Positions 8,824 to 18,256 of a DNA stretch of 64,000 nt are shown piece after piece. The notes beneath the pieces are model-generated. The model saw only the letters and a list, made by a program, of their open reading frames with translations. It ran no database searches and was not told the origin of the DNA. Position 1 is the first letter of the stretch. Each line of letters opens with the position of its first letter. The translations under genes and the position numbers were made by a program. Source of the stretch: Halobacillus karajensis (lineage in GTDB: Bacteria; Bacillota; Bacilli; Bacillales; Halobacillaceae); the NCBI RefSeq assembly GCF_900108515.1, contig NZ_FNWW01000001.1:868001-932000 (forward strand), read 5' to 3'.

Positions 8824-8839
8824 CGAAACTGTCACATGC
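8816..8839 (+). promoter_or_regulatory. Candidate BceR operator upstream of bceAB
   Basis: Perfect inverted repeat GCATGTGAC-N6-GTCACATGC. It covers the last codons and stop of bceS and lies about 85 bp before bceA. Bce-type regulators bind dyads just upstream of their transporter promoter, so this is the natural BceR target. No convincing -35/-10 pair was found between it and bceA. Confidence 0.65.
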
Positions 8840-8924
8840 TTCCGCTATTTTGTTAGTTAAAACGAAGGAAAACAAAAGCCATGTGGGATTAGAATGAAAT
8901 TATAGAACAAAGGGGGTAACGAAA

Positions 8925-9686
8925 ATGAGTTTACTAGAAGCAAGGAAGATTCATAAAAGCTATGGAAATAAGTTTATGAAACAGCATGTGTTAGAAGGAA
9001 TCGATCTATCGATTGAAAAAGGAGAATTCGTGACGATTATGGGGGCTTCGGGTTCGGGAAAGACCACACTGCTTAACGTCCTCTCCTCAATCGACCGCGT
9101 CAGCCACGGGACGATTCACATCGACGGCCAGGAGATCACAAGTCAAAAGGATAAAAAGCTCGCTGAATTTCGGAAGCACCACCTCGGCTTTATATTTCAA
9201 GAATATAACCTTTTAGATACGTTGACCGTGAAAGAAAATATCCTGCTGCCTCTATCGATTTCCAAAGTCGCCAAGAAGGACGCCCAGGTGAAATTTCAGG
9301 CCGTTGCGAAAGAACTCGGCATTGAGGACATTCAAGATAAATATCCGAATGAGGTCTCAGGCGGTCAGAAACAACGGACATCTGCAGCCAGGGCATTTAT
9401 TCATGAACCAAGTATCATTTTCGCCGATGAACCGACGGGGGCACTTGATTCCAAATCAGCCTCCGATCTGTTAGATAAATTAAGCGAAATGAATACCAAA
9501 CGGCAGGCCACGATCGCTATGGTCACCCACGACCCTGTAGCAGCCAGTTACAGCAGCCGCGTGATTTTCATCCGCGATGGGCAAATTTACACACAGTTGA
9601 ACAAAGGGGACCAGAGCCGACAGACGTTTTTGAAGGATATTATGAAAACCCAGGGTGTGCTCGGTGGTGTGCACTATGAACATTAA
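8925..9686 (+). CDS. bceA: Peptide-antibiotic ABC transporter ATPase, BceA type
   Basis: ATP-binding subunit of a MacB-like transporter that frees lipid II-cycle intermediates from peptide antibiotics and also acts as the sensor for BceS. Walker A GASGSGKT (40-47), Q-loop in [10 protein letters not shown], signature VSGGQKQR, Walker [12 protein letters not shown], and switch His in MVTHD. Length is 253 residues. The ribosome site is AAAGGGGGTAACG. A separate promoter is expected because a 100-bp gap with an operator separates it from bceS. Its stop lies 11 bp inside the permease gene. Confidence 0.93.
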   Translation: MSLLEARKIHKSYGNKFMKQHVLEGIDLSIEKGEFVTIMGASGSGKTTLLNVLSSIDRVSHGTIHIDGQEITSQKDKKLAEFRKHHLGFIFQEYNLLDTLTVKENILLPLSISKVAKKDAQVKFQAVAKELGIEDIQDKYPNEVSGGQKQRTSAARAFIHEPSIIFADEPTGALDSKSASDLLDKLSEMNTKRQATIAMVTHDPVAASYSSRVIFIRDGQIYTQLNKGDQSRQTFLKDIMKTQGVLGGVHYEH

Positions 9687-11619
9687 TCAGCTCATCTACC
9701 GCAACTTAAAAAAGAACCTGAAGAATTATTACCTTTATGTATTTGCTCTCATTTTTAGTGTGGCTTTATATTTTTCTTTTGTCACCTTGCAATATGACCC
9801 ATCGATGAGTATGGACAGTTCCCTCAAAGGTGAAGCAGCTATGCGTGTAGCAAGCGTACTTCTGATTGCCATCGTTGCTGTCTTCCTCCTTTATGCGAAT
9901 AGGCTTTTTATTAAACGACGCAGTAAAGAGATCGGCTTGTTTCAGCTGATCGGGATGACAAAGAACCGGATTTTCCGCATTTTAAGTGTAGAAAATCTGA
10001 TCATCTATTTCGGTTCTATTGCGATCGGTATTTTTATCGGATTTGCGATATCGAAATTGATTTTGATGAGTTTTTTCCGGGTCGTCGGAGTTGACGAAAT
10101 AGCGAACCTCCACTTTTCCATCCAGGCGTTTTCCCAAACACTGTTGGTGTTCGCAGGGATTTATCTCGTCATCATGACCACGAACTATTTATTCATCCGC
10201 AGACAGTCGATTCTCGCTCTGTTCCGGGTAACTTCAAGCGCGCAAGGGAAAGTAAAGAAGCTTTCTATTTGGGAGCATATTATGGGTGTGCTTGGAATTG
10301 GCCTCATCGCCTCCGGCTATTATGTCTCCTCCCAGCTTTTTGAAGGGGACTTTACGACGGTTAATAGCTTGTTTGGTGCGATGGCATTCGTCTTAGCCGC
10401 CGTCATTGGCGGCACCTATTTCCTTTACAAAGGATCGGTACGATTTGTTTCCAATTTGATTCGTAAAAACAAGAAGGGCTATTTGAATATCAACGAGGTG
10501 CTCTCCCTTTCTTCGATTATGTTCCGAATGAAATCGAATGCCTTTTTACTTACCATTATTACAACAGTCTCGGCTCTTGCTATCGGTCTGCTTTCTCTTA
10601 GCTATATTTCTTATTATTCTGCGGAAAAGTCCGCCCAAAATTCGGTCCCTGATGACTTTGCCATCACCGATCCTGAACAGGCCGAAGAGTTTAGCAGGCT
10701 ATTAGAGGAAGCTGGAATCACTTCTTCCAAAAAAGAAATCGAAGTGTACGAAGCAGCATTTAATATCAAAGATATTTTAGATGCGAATCTAGAAGAATTA
10801 AACTTCGATACAGAACAAACCAGCCTGCCTGTTATCAGCGAAACGGCTGTAGAGAATATTACTCTTGAAGAAGGGCAAATGAAACTTACCGGCTATACCG
10901 ACTTAATGCAGTCCTTCATCTCCCTTCACGACGGAGGAACCACAGAAATCCATCTGGGTGGGGACTGGGTCAACTTGGATTATCAAGGTTTGGAAAAAGA
11001 TTATGTACTTTCCTCCTATTATGTCGCGGGCGGCCTTCCAATTGCTGTCATTGATGAAACCTTATTTAACGAATTGAGCGAAAGCTACGACCCGGATCTG
11101 CAGACAAAACCTAACCTGTATACAGGCATAAACTTGGGAGATTCCAGTAAACAGGAAGAAGCCTATGTTATTTTTGAACAAATGGGATTAAACAAAACCT
11201 TTGAACACGGATCCCAGTGGCACAGGACTCATACCCAGAAACAAAATATGGGGCTCGTCATGTTCATTGTCGGCTTCCTTGGACTCACCTTCCTGATCAC
11301 TTCCGGCTGTGTGCTTTATTTCAAACAGATGGATGAGGGAGAAGATGAAAAGGGCAGCTACACGATTTTGAGAAAACTGGGCTTCACACGTGGAGATTTA
11401 CTCCGAGGGATTCAGGGGAAACAATTGTTCAATTTCGGCATTCCATTACTGATTGGGCTCCTGCATAGTTACTTTGCTGTGAAATCCGGGTGGTTCTTCT
11501 TTGGAACAGAACTCTGGACACCAATGTTCATTGTGATGGGTCTTTATACGGCACTCTACTCGATATTCGGACTGCTGTCTGTTCTCTATTACAAAAAGAT
11601 CATTAAAGAGGCGCTCTAA
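9676..11619 (+). CDS. bceB: Peptide-antibiotic ABC transporter permease, BceB type
   Basis: Membrane subunit of the Bce detoxification pump. Starting at the ATG at 9676 ([14 protein letters not shown]) gives 647 residues, the usual BceB size. The longer frame from 9655 would run deep into bceA. About ten transmembrane helices are visible, with an extracellular domain of roughly 200 residues between helices 7 and 8 (about 310-520), the hallmark of this family and the part thought to recognise the peptide. [18 protein letters not shown] motif after helix 2 is typical of FtsX-like permeases. Translation is probably coupled to bceA. Confidence 0.93.
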   Translation: MNINQLIYRNLKKNLKNYYLYVFALIFSVALYFSFVTLQYDPSMSMDSSLKGEAAMRVASVLLIAIVAVFLLYANRLFIKRRSKEIGLFQLIGMTKNRIFRILSVENLIIYFGSIAIGIFIGFAISKLILMSFFRVVGVDEIANLHFSIQAFSQTLLVFAGIYLVIMTTNYLFIRRQSILALFRVTSSAQGKVKKLSIWEHIMGVLGIGLIASGYYVSSQLFEGDFTTVNSLFGAMAFVLAAVIGGTYFLYKGSVRFVSNLIRKNKKGYLNINEVLSLSSIMFRMKSNAFLLTIITTVSALAIGLLSLSYISYYSAEKSAQNSVPDDFAITDPEQAEEFSRLLEEAGITSSKKEIEVYEAAFNIKDILDANLEELNFDTEQTSLPVISETAVENITLEEGQMKLTGYTDLMQSFISLHDGGTTEIHLGGDWVNLDYQGLEKDYVLSSYYVAGGLPIAVIDETLFNELSESYDPDLQTKPNLYTGINLGDSSKQEEAYVIFEQMGLNKTFEHGSQWHRTHTQKQNMGLVMFIVGFLGLTFLITSGCVLYFKQMDEGEDEKGSYTILRKLGFTRGDLLRGIQGKQLFNFGIPLLIGLLHSYFAVKSGWFFFGTELWTPMFIVMGLYTALYSIFGLLSVLYYKKIIKEAL

Positions 11620-11633
11620 AGAGTGCCTCTTTT
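11605..11633 (+). terminator. Terminator overlapping the bceB stop
   Basis: AAAGAGGCGCTC pairs with GAGTGCCTCTTT around the stop codon TAAA, which forms the loop. A short T-rich run follows. Confidence 0.8.
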
Positions 11634-11679
11634 CTATTCTTGGTCAGGTTCTGGTATAGTGAAAGAACGAGGTGAGGCT

Positions 11680-12300
11680 ATGGATGCGAAAACTATTTTT
11701 AGTACAGTGAAAAATCATAAACCGTCCGTTCTCGGCCACGAACAATTTAGAAAATTTGCAGTCCTTTTACCTTTAATTGAAAAAAATGAGGAGCTGCACG
11801 TCGTCTTTGAGGTGCGGTCCCACCAATTAAGAAGGCAGCCTGGTGAAATATGCTTCCCTGGTGGGAAAATTGACGCTGAGGACCCGTCCGCCAAACAAGC
11901 GGCCATCCGAGAGACAGAAGAAGAACTGGGGGTAGATCCAGGGAGGTTTACAAACGTCTTTCCTTTAGATTATTTAATATCGCCGTTTGGGATGATCGTA
12001 TACTCTTTTGTGGGCTATTTGGATGTCTCGGAAGAAGACCTTATTCGCAACCCCGATGAGGTACGCGAAGTATTTACGGTCCCCCTCTCCTTTTTCTTGG
12101 AAAACGATCCACGTATTCACTATGTCCATTTCGAAGCACAGCCTGAACAAAACTTTCCGTTCGACCTGATCCCTGGGGGAGAAGATTATAACTGGCGGAC
12201 ACGCCAGCTCGAAGAATACTTTTATATTTATGAGGACAAGGTGATATGGGGAATGACGGCAAGAATCCTTTCCCACTTTGTCGACATCTTAAAACAATAG
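11680..12300 (+). CDS. CoA pyrophosphatase-type Nudix hydrolase
   Basis: Hydrolyses the pyrophosphate bond of CoA or its derivatives to 4'-phosphopantetheine and 3',5'-ADP. The Nudix box is complete: GGKIDAEDPSAKQAA then RETEEELGV. Just before it stands LRRQPGEICFPGG, the motif that marks the CoA-specific branch. The ATG at 11680 follows GAGGTGAGGCT; an upstream in-frame start at 11623 would sit inside the bceB terminator. Length is 206 residues. The exact substrate within CoA compounds is inferred. Confidence 0.88.
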   Translation: MDAKTIFSTVKNHKPSVLGHEQFRKFAVLLPLIEKNEELHVVFEVRSHQLRRQPGEICFPGGKIDAEDPSAKQAAIRETEEELGVDPGRFTNVFPLDYLISPFGMIVYSFVGYLDVSEEDLIRNPDEVREVFTVPLSFFLENDPRIHYVHFEAQPEQNFPFDLIPGGEDYNWRTRQLEEYFYIYEDKVIWGMTARILSHFVDILKQ

Positions 12301-12333
12301 CAGAGTGCATAGGATGCACTCTGCTATTGTTTT
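12291..12333. terminator. Strong bidirectional terminator
   Basis: A perfect 20-bp stem (12291-12310 with 12314-12333), loop AGG, with A-run and T-run on its flanks. It serves the convergent Nudix and lipoprotein genes. Confidence 0.9.
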
Positions 12334-13034
12334 TCTCCTGATTCTGCTTTTTTCCTTTTTCTAATCAGCACTATAAGGAGCGCAAGCACAACGAGGGCTG
12401 AGATAACGGTTATCGCGATATTGCGGAGATTTGGAACGACCATTTCCACCATAATATTCGTCGTTCCAGCAGCCTGGATATCCCATTGGAGAACATCCCC
12501 TTTGACCCTGTCTGCATTATGTGCCTTCGGAGAAAGAGGAAGATCAAGCGTAAATGTAAGATCCAGTTGATCAGCCACAAGCGACTGCATTCCTCCCATA
12601 ACCCCAGAGTTGGCAAGGTCCAGCTCCGCTTCCACTTTATATGTAGACGTAAAGAACCCACCTTCTGTGGTCATATTTATCGGGACATCCCCGATGGCTG
12701 GCACTGCACCAGTTTCTTTCAAACTTCCGGATACCGGCATCAAGTCCAGCTCGCGCACGTCTTCAAAACTTTTTTTCGCGCGAAAGCCGCTGTAGCCGTC
12801 TTCCTTATAAGATTCAACTTCATAGCCTTTAGATTCCAGCTCCTTATTCACATTTTCCATTAAATCCTGAACGCGATCACCAAAGCGGTTCAACGTTTCT
12901 TCTTCGGCTCCCACTGTGACGGTATGCTCCCCACTCCCATCTTTGTTTACCTTCAGTTTGAGATCCCCTTCCACACAGGCCGATAACAGACCGATCAGTA
13001 GAAGGAATATCACTACTTGGGTTAATTTTCTCAT
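12324..13034 (-). CDS. Membrane-anchored lipoprotein, LppM/DUF3153-like
   Basis: The signal peptide ends in the lipobox LLSAC (Cys20), so the mature protein should be lipid-attached on the outer face of the membrane. The body is a beta-rich domain starting EGDLKLKVNKDGSGEHTVTV, which looks like the LppM/DUF3153 fold. A C-terminal transmembrane helix (about 207-225) is followed by a basic tail, so the protein would be anchored at both ends. Length is 236 residues. No catalytic motif is seen and the function is unknown. It stands alone between its terminator and a divergent small gene. Confidence 0.8.
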   Translation of the reverse strand: MRKLTQVVIFLLLIGLLSACVEGDLKLKVNKDGSGEHTVTVGAEEETLNRFGDRVQDLMENVNKELESKGYEVESYKEDGYSGFRAKKSFEDVRELDLMPVSGSLKETGAVPAIGDVPINMTTEGGFFTSTYKVEAELDLANSGVMGGMQSLVADQLDLTFTLDLPLSPKAHNADRVKGDVLQWDIQAAGTTNIMVEMVVPNLRNIAITVISALVVLALLIVLIRKRKKAESGEKQ

Positions 13035-13196
13035 AAGATGACACCTCGTTCCTTTTATGTATGATGCCTTTCTTCTTTTCTACAGAACGAACCCTTATAA
13101 ATATTTTAACACGACGGAGTGAAAATAAGAGGGCATAGAGTTTCCACCTGCATGTTTACATCGGACGGGGAAAAGATAAGGAAAGGAGGGATAACG

Positions 13197-13541
13197 ATGA
13201 ACGATTTAACCGTTGAAGAATTCAACCAGCTGTTACAAAAGTGGCATGGAGAAAAGATTCGGATTATGAAGCACGAAATTCGAGATGAAGACACGATCAC
13301 GATGAACTTGCAGGAAATATCTTATGATACGAACACGAGGCGTTTGGATGAGTACACCCCTATGCATGCGCTTTACTTACACGGCCAAGGACAAACAGAA
13401 ACAGACGCGCAAAGTGCTCAGCCGCTTCCTTCCCCTTATTATGAAATTCCATTGGAAGATTCTACACGATACCAATATTTGAATGACCGTTTTAAGATTG
13501 AGACAGAACGCGGGACCTATACAATTGAAAAAGAAACATGA
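13197..13541 (+). CDS. Small soluble protein of unknown function
   Basis: A 114-residue protein starting MNDLTVEEFNQLLQKW, with the very good ribosome site GAAAGGAGGG six bases before the ATG at 13197. No signal peptide, membrane segment or known motif was recognised. The middle is rich in polar residues (QGQTETDAQSAQ) and the ends look folded. The ORF could be extended upstream to 13119, but without a ribosome site. It is followed by its own terminator, which supports a real single-gene transcript. Confidence 0.75.
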   Translation: MNDLTVEEFNQLLQKWHGEKIRIMKHEIRDEDTITMNLQEISYDTNTRRLDEYTPMHALYLHGQGQTETDAQSAQPLPSPYYEIPLEDSTRYQYLNDRFKIETERGTYTIEKET

Positions 13542-13543
13542 TG

Positions 13544-13579
13544 AAAAGGACGTCTTTTTTCCGGGAGGCGTCCTTTTTC
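13544..13579 (+). terminator. Terminator after the small gene at 13197
   Basis: AAAAGGACG (13544-13552) pairs with CGTCCTTTT (13569-13577), followed by T-rich sequence. Confidence 0.75.
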
Positions 13580-13648
13580 ATTTTATGTGCTGTTTTCTTT
13601 TTTTATGTCTCACCAGCCATTTTTCTGACCCGCCAATATTTTTTTAAG

Positions 13649-14017
13649 TTAGAACTTAAACCCGAAAACGGCAAGGTCTACGGCATCGACCCCGGCTCCT
13701 TTTTCTGCTTCTGCTTTTATTCCGATTCCTTCTCCAGGCACATTATAAGTGCGATTGAACTTTTCTCCCGGATAAAGAGTCATCTGATCCAAGGTCAAAA
13801 AACTGACTCGATCAATTTTCATAATTAATTTAAACATGACGGCCCCTTCGGAAACCACTCTATTTCCTCCAGCCACTCGAATCGTATAATAAGGGCTGAC
13901 ATCGATGCCCGCCGGATATTTTTCCGTCAGATCAACCGTTTGTCCTTCCTCAATGATATGCCCGCCTGGTTCTGTGATAAAAAGAAGATGGTTGCCTGAA
14001 CTTGCTCTGTGGGACAT
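13649..14017 (-). CDS. Hypothetical 122-residue protein
   Basis: Reads MSHRASSGNHLLFITEPGG and continues with a beta-strand-like alternation (YYTIRVAGGNRVVSEG, IDRVSFLTLDQMTLYPGE) to an end GVDAVDLAVFGFKF. The ATG at 14017 is preferred because GGGGGAGG lies seven bases upstream; an ATG two codons earlier is too close to that site. There is no signal peptide or membrane helix. The family is not recognised; the pattern resembles a small jelly-roll or carbohydrate-binding fold, which is only an impression. Confidence 0.65.
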   Translation of the reverse strand: MSHRASSGNHLLFITEPGGHIIEEGQTVDLTEKYPAGIDVSPYYTIRVAGGNRVVSEGAVMFKLIMKIDRVSFLTLDQMTLYPGEKFNRTYNVPGEGIGIKAEAEKGAGVDAVDLAVFGFKF

Positions 14018-14224
14018 CCTCATTCCTCCCCCGTTTTTCCTCGTTTAATATCCTATGAAAACGATGCGCCATACGGGAGGACTAATATCATAATAAGTTT
14101 CCCCCTTTCTTCCCACCTTTCAATAGAAGGAATTAATCTTTCGAAAGCGAATGATATAGTAGGGGAACCCCTCTGACAAACCCCTCATGACTCCCAAATA
14201 AACCTTTGAAAAGGAGCCAGGGAA

Positions 14225-15712
14225 ATGGTCAAATCCAAAAAGTGGATGGTGATTTTTATGATGTTTTTCCTCATGGTGCCTTCCGTTAGTTTGGCAGGAT
14301 CGATTAAAGATGGCTCTTCAGGCGAGCCTGGAGAATGGTATGTGGGAGACATTCCCTCCAATGGTTCATCAAGTAAACACCCGATCTTGTTTGTTCATGG
14401 ATTGAACAGTTCATCAGAAACTTGGTATGAAAACAACGACATGTATGAAACAGCCTACCAGAACGGATATGAAACAGCCTTTATCGATCTCCATCCCGGG
14501 AAAGATATGTGGGAAAACGGCGCCCTCCTCAAACAAAAAATCAAAGAGATCTATCAACACTTCGGTAAAAAAATCGTTGTTGTCGCCCACAGTAAAGGCG
14601 GGATTGATACCCAATCCGCCCTCATCCACTACGAAGCAGACCCCTTTGTCGAGCGTGTGATCACCTTATCAACACCCCATTACGGCTCAGAATTAGCTGA
14701 CTTGGCTTACAGCAGCTGGGCCAGCTGGCTTGCTGGAACCTTAGGCAGTAAAAATGATGCCACCCATTCCTTACAGACAGGGTATATGGATTATTTCCGC
14801 TCCGTCACTGATCAGCATGAAAACGTCCTCCACACCCCGATCTTTACGTTTGGCGGCACGGAATGGGGAAGTTTCGGCAGTTCACTTTATTGGGGCGGCC
14901 TCTATTTACAGCCATATGGAAGCAATGATGGAGCCGTTACAGTCAATAGCTCCCGACTCCCTTACTCAACAGAAATCAAAGTCGGCGAATGGAACCATAC
15001 GACAATCAAAGGAGCCACCACGTTCCACCATTTCAAAGATTACTTAAATGAAAATGCACCTGCTGCTGCAGAGTTCCAAACAGCCTCCCTCCATCACGAA
15101 CAGCAAGCACCTGTAGGACATTCCCTCACTGGTGGTGAATATACTGGTACTCATCAGGAAAGGGTTCATGTAGAAAAGGACGCATCTTCTGTCACTTTTG
15201 ACTGGATCAGCGACCAAAAAGACACCGATCTCACGCTCATATCACCAAATAAAAAGACGTACAGAAGCTTTACAGTCACGAAAGATGACAGTGAATTCCT
15301 GAACAGTGCTTACCATCACTTGATAACCATTCATCAGCCGGATGCCGGAAAATGGACCATCGAAACAAAAGCAAATCAAAAAGAACACTATCTTCTGGAC
15401 ACGGCCTTTGAGAGTCCTGTCAATGCGATGCTCAGCAGAGAAATTGAGGGGAACCGCATGAAAGTCAAAAGCGGGAAAAAGATGAAAGTCAAAACAGATA
15501 TGACCATTGAATATTACGGTAAAAACGGAAAATGGAAGCAGAGGAAAGTAAAACCAAAAAAGAATGGAAACGCCTTTGAGATTCCCAACCTCGGGGAAGG
15601 TATCTACAACATGACGATGGATATAGAGGGCAGTGTGGATGGATCACCCCTGGAACGGACGATCATCCAATCGGTTTACGTAGATGCCCATGGTAAAATC
15701 TATTCTCCTTAA
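14225..15712 (+). CDS. Secreted lipase/esterase of the alpha/beta-hydrolase fold
   Basis: Likely extracellular triacylglycerol lipase. Residues 1-25 are a signal peptide (MVKSKKWMVIFMMFFLMVPS, cleavage after LAG). The catalytic domain shows the oxyanion strand PILFVHGLNSSSETW and the nucleophile elbow VVAHSKGG, an A-H-S-x-G form of the usual G-x-S-x-G. A candidate His lies in the WNHTTIKG region. After about residue 290 there is a separate beta-rich, lysine-rich C-terminal part of about 200 residues of unknown role, perhaps for surface or substrate binding. Length is 495 residues. The ribosome site is AAAAGGAG. Substrate is inferred. Confidence 0.85.
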   Translation: MVKSKKWMVIFMMFFLMVPSVSLAGSIKDGSSGEPGEWYVGDIPSNGSSSKHPILFVHGLNSSSETWYENNDMYETAYQNGYETAFIDLHPGKDMWENGALLKQKIKEIYQHFGKKIVVVAHSKGGIDTQSALIHYEADPFVERVITLSTPHYGSELADLAYSSWASWLAGTLGSKNDATHSLQTGYMDYFRSVTDQHENVLHTPIFTFGGTEWGSFGSSLYWGGLYLQPYGSNDGAVTVNSSRLPYSTEIKVGEWNHTTIKGATTFHHFKDYLNENAPAAAEFQTASLHHEQQAPVGHSLTGGEYTGTHQERVHVEKDASSVTFDWISDQKDTDLTLISPNKKTYRSFTVTKDDSEFLNSAYHHLITIHQPDAGKWTIETKANQKEHYLLDTAFESPVNAMLSREIEGNRMKVKSGKKMKVKTDMTIEYYGKNGKWKQRKVKPKKNGNAFEIPNLGEGIYNMTMDIEGSVDGSPLERTIIQSVYVDAHGKIYSP

Positions 15713-15774
15713 GTACCGCAGGCCAGCATCTAAAAGGCCCTCGGATTTCAAAGATTTTTATGACGGAAACGGCG

Positions 15775-15818
15775 AAAAAACTCCTGCATGGGTGGAAATC
15801 CCTTGCAGGAGTTTTTCA
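15775..15818 (+). terminator. Terminator after the lipase gene
   Basis: AAAAAACTCCTGCA (15775-15788) pairs with TGCAGGAGTTTTT (15804-15816). Confidence 0.85.
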
Positions 15819-15892
15819 TGGTGACAAAGGTCAGAAACCGGGCATGGCCATGTTTTTCCTTACCATTCGTTTTTTTTCGACAAAAAATTCTA

Positions 15893-15942
15893 GAAAAGCG
15901 TTTTCAAAAATAGAAAGATGTACTATACTTCTTGTATACAAG
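15893..15942 (+). promoter_or_regulatory. gnt promoter with GntR operator and cre-like site
   Basis: A TTTTCA (15901-15906) and TATACT (15924-15929) pair with 17-bp spacing forms a promoter. Directly after it lies the perfect palindrome CTTGTATACAAG (15931-15942), the core of the known B. subtilis GntR operator. At 15893-15906 the sequence GAAAAGCGTTTTCA fits the cre consensus except for its first two bases and overlaps the -35 box. Together this predicts induction by gluconate through GntR and weaker catabolite repression. Confidence 0.75.
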
Positions 15943-15971
15943 TATACATGATGAATAAACGAGGTGGATAT

Positions 15972-16703
15972 ATGAAAGATTCTGGCGACTTTATGTACCC
16001 GCTCCAATGGTTATCAAAAGCTTCCGCTGGTGAACGTGTGGCCAGCGAGCTCCGAATGCGAATTATTTCGGGCGTTGTTGAAAGCGGTTCAATCCTATCT
16101 GAGAATCAGCTGGCTTCCGAATTTTCCGTAAGCCGTTCACCCGTGCGTGAAGCATTAAAAGTCCTTTCTTCGGAAAACCTCATCCGACTGAAAAGGATGG
16201 GAGCCTTAGTTCTCAATATAACGGAAAAAGAAATCCAGGAAATGTATGACGTGCGTTTACTTATTGAAAGTTTTGTATTTGAACGTCTCGTCCATATGGA
16301 AACAGATGAACTAGTGAAAGATCTCAGCAAGATTTTTGAAATGATGAAAATAGCGATCCAATACAAGGATGCCGATGAGTTTTCCAAACAAGATCTGCTT
16401 TTTCATGAAACGATTATTCGTTCCATTGGTCATTCTCACATTCAGATGATTTGGGACAACCTAAAACCCACACTCGAAAGCCTAATCCTGCTTTCTATGC
16501 GGTACAGATTTGAAGAAATGTACGAGGACTTTGAAAGAATTATAGCCAACCATGCACTATATATCGAGGCCATTCATAAGAAGGATCGGGACCTTATGGT
16601 TCAATCCTTACATCGGAACTTCGATGATGTCCAAGGCAGAGTCGAAGAACTTTGGATGTCGCAACAAACCTTTACTAAAGGAGTCGAAAAAGAAGATGAC
16701 TAA
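15972..16703 (+). CDS. gntR: Gluconate operon repressor GntR
   Basis: FadR-subfamily GntR repressor released from DNA by gluconate. The N-terminal winged helix (about 25-90) reads GERVASELRMRIISG then SVSRSPVREALKVLSSE. The C-terminal all-helical FCD ligand domain carries the metal/ligand histidines in LLFHETIIR, GHSHIQM and NFDDVQ. From the ATG at 15972 (GAGGTGG upstream) it is 243 residues, the length of B. subtilis GntR, and closely similar along its whole length. It overlaps gntK by 8 bp, so the two are translationally coupled. Confidence 0.95.
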   Translation: MKDSGDFMYPLQWLSKASAGERVASELRMRIISGVVESGSILSENQLASEFSVSRSPVREALKVLSSENLIRLKRMGALVLNITEKEIQEMYDVRLLIESFVFERLVHMETDELVKDLSKIFEMMKIAIQYKDADEFSKQDLLFHETIIRSIGHSHIQMIWDNLKPTLESLILLSMRYRFEEMYEDFERIIANHALYIEAIHKKDRDLMVQSLHRNFDDVQGRVEELWMSQQTFTKGVEKEDD

Positions 16704-18234
16704 CTTCATGCTCGGTATCGACATCGGTACCACCAGTACAAAAGCCGTCCTTTTTAATGAAAAAGGCGATGTCATCCAAAAAGAAAGCCAAGGGTATCCC
16801 CTGCATACACCTGACATCTCAACGGCTGAACAAGATCCGGAGGAAATTTTTCAAGCGGTCGTCACCGTCATGACCGCCATTATGAAAGATCATAAGGACA
16901 AGAAGATCTCTTTCGTCTCATTCAGTAGTGCCATGCACAGTCTTATTGCCGTAGACAAAGACGGCCACCCCCTGACTCCATGCATCACCTGGGCGGATAA
17001 CAGAAGTGAAGCATGGACACAGAAAATCAAGCACGAATGGAATGGCCATAACGTCTACAGACGGACAGGCACTCCGATCCATCCCATGTCTCCCTTAAGT
17101 AAAGTGACATGGCTTGTGCAGGAACATCCTGAAATCGATTCCAAAACATGCAAGTACATTGGAATAAAGGAATACATCTTTCACAAGTTTTTTGACGACT
17201 ATGTTCTTGATCATTCTCTTGCTTCTGCCACTGGTATGATGAACTTGGAAAAATTGGACTGGGATGAAGAAGCTCTTAACATCGCTGGCATTTCCCGAGA
17301 TAAATTATCAAGGCTTGTGCCAACGACCGAGGCCTTTACTCCATGCAATCGTCCACTAGCCGATAAAATCGGGTTGGACGCTGAAACTCCGTTTATTATT
17401 GGGGCGAGTGACGGCGTTTTATCAAACCTGGGTGTAAACGCTATCGGGAAAGGAGAAATCGCTGTCACGATTGGGACAAGCGGGGCAATCCGCACCATCA
17501 TTGATAAGCCGCAGACAGATGAAAAAGGGAGAATCTTCTGCTATGCGCTGACAGAGGATCACTGGGTCATCGGAGGTCCCGTTAACAATGGTGGAATGAT
17601 TCTGCGCTGGATTAGAGACGAATTCGCTGCGTCTGAAATTGAAACAGCAAAGCGGCTGGGTATCGACCCTTATGAAGTCCTGACTAAAATCGCCGATGGG
17701 GTGAGACCGGGGGCAGAGGGGTTAATTTTCCATCCGTATTTAGCCGGAGAGCGAGCGCCGCTTTGGAATCCGGATGTACGCGGGTCATTCTTCGGACTAA
17801 CCATGTCTCATAAGAAAGAGCACATGATCCGTGCATCCCTCGAAGGCATTATTTACAACCTATACACCGTTTTCCTCGCCCTCGTGGAATGCATGGATAC
17901 ACCGGTGACCAGGATTCAAGCAACCGGCGGCTTTGCACGTTCCGGTGTATGGCGACAGATGATGGCCGACATATTTGAATCAGAAGTTGTCGTGCCAGAA
18001 AGCTATGAAAGCTCTTGTCTCGGCGCTTGTATTCTAGGACTCTATGCCACTGGAAAAGTAGAATCGTTTGAAGTCGCTTCCGAAATGATTGGAAGCACCC
18101 ATCAACACACACCGGAAGAAGAAGCCGCTAAAGAATACCGACAATTGCTGCCGATTTTCATTGATTTATCCCGAAGACTGAGCAGTGATTATACAAGAAT
18201 TGCAGAATACCAGAGACGTTTAATTCACAAGTAA
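16696..18234 (+). CDS. gntK: Gluconate kinase, FGGY family
   Basis: Phosphorylates gluconate to 6-phosphogluconate, feeding the pentose phosphate pathway. The FGGY fold begins with the phosphate loop MLGIDIGTTSTKAVLF. The second half contains the adenosine-binding motifs ITWADNRSE, GVLSNLGVNA, TIGTSGAIR and the FGGY signature region GGFARSGVWRQMMADIF. The ATG at 16696 lies eight bases inside gntR and gives 512 residues, the normal size; longer frames from 16552 would lie wholly in gntR. Position between gntR and gntP fixes the substrate. Confidence 0.94.
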   Translation: MTNFMLGIDIGTTSTKAVLFNEKGDVIQKESQGYPLHTPDISTAEQDPEEIFQAVVTVMTAIMKDHKDKKISFVSFSSAMHSLIAVDKDGHPLTPCITWADNRSEAWTQKIKHEWNGHNVYRRTGTPIHPMSPLSKVTWLVQEHPEIDSKTCKYIGIKEYIFHKFFDDYVLDHSLASATGMMNLEKLDWDEEALNIAGISRDKLSRLVPTTEAFTPCNRPLADKIGLDAETPFIIGASDGVLSNLGVNAIGKGEIAVTIGTSGAIRTIIDKPQTDEKGRIFCYALTEDHWVIGGPVNNGGMILRWIRDEFAASEIETAKRLGIDPYEVLTKIADGVRPGAEGLIFHPYLAGERAPLWNPDVRGSFFGLTMSHKKEHMIRASLEGIIYNLYTVFLALVECMDTPVTRIQATGGFARSGVWRQMMADIFESEVVVPESYESSCLGACILGLYATGKVESFEVASEMIGSTHQHTPEEEAAKEYRQLLPIFIDLSRRLSSDYTRIAEYQRRLIHK

Positions 18235-18256
18235 AACACAACATGGAGGGATCATC

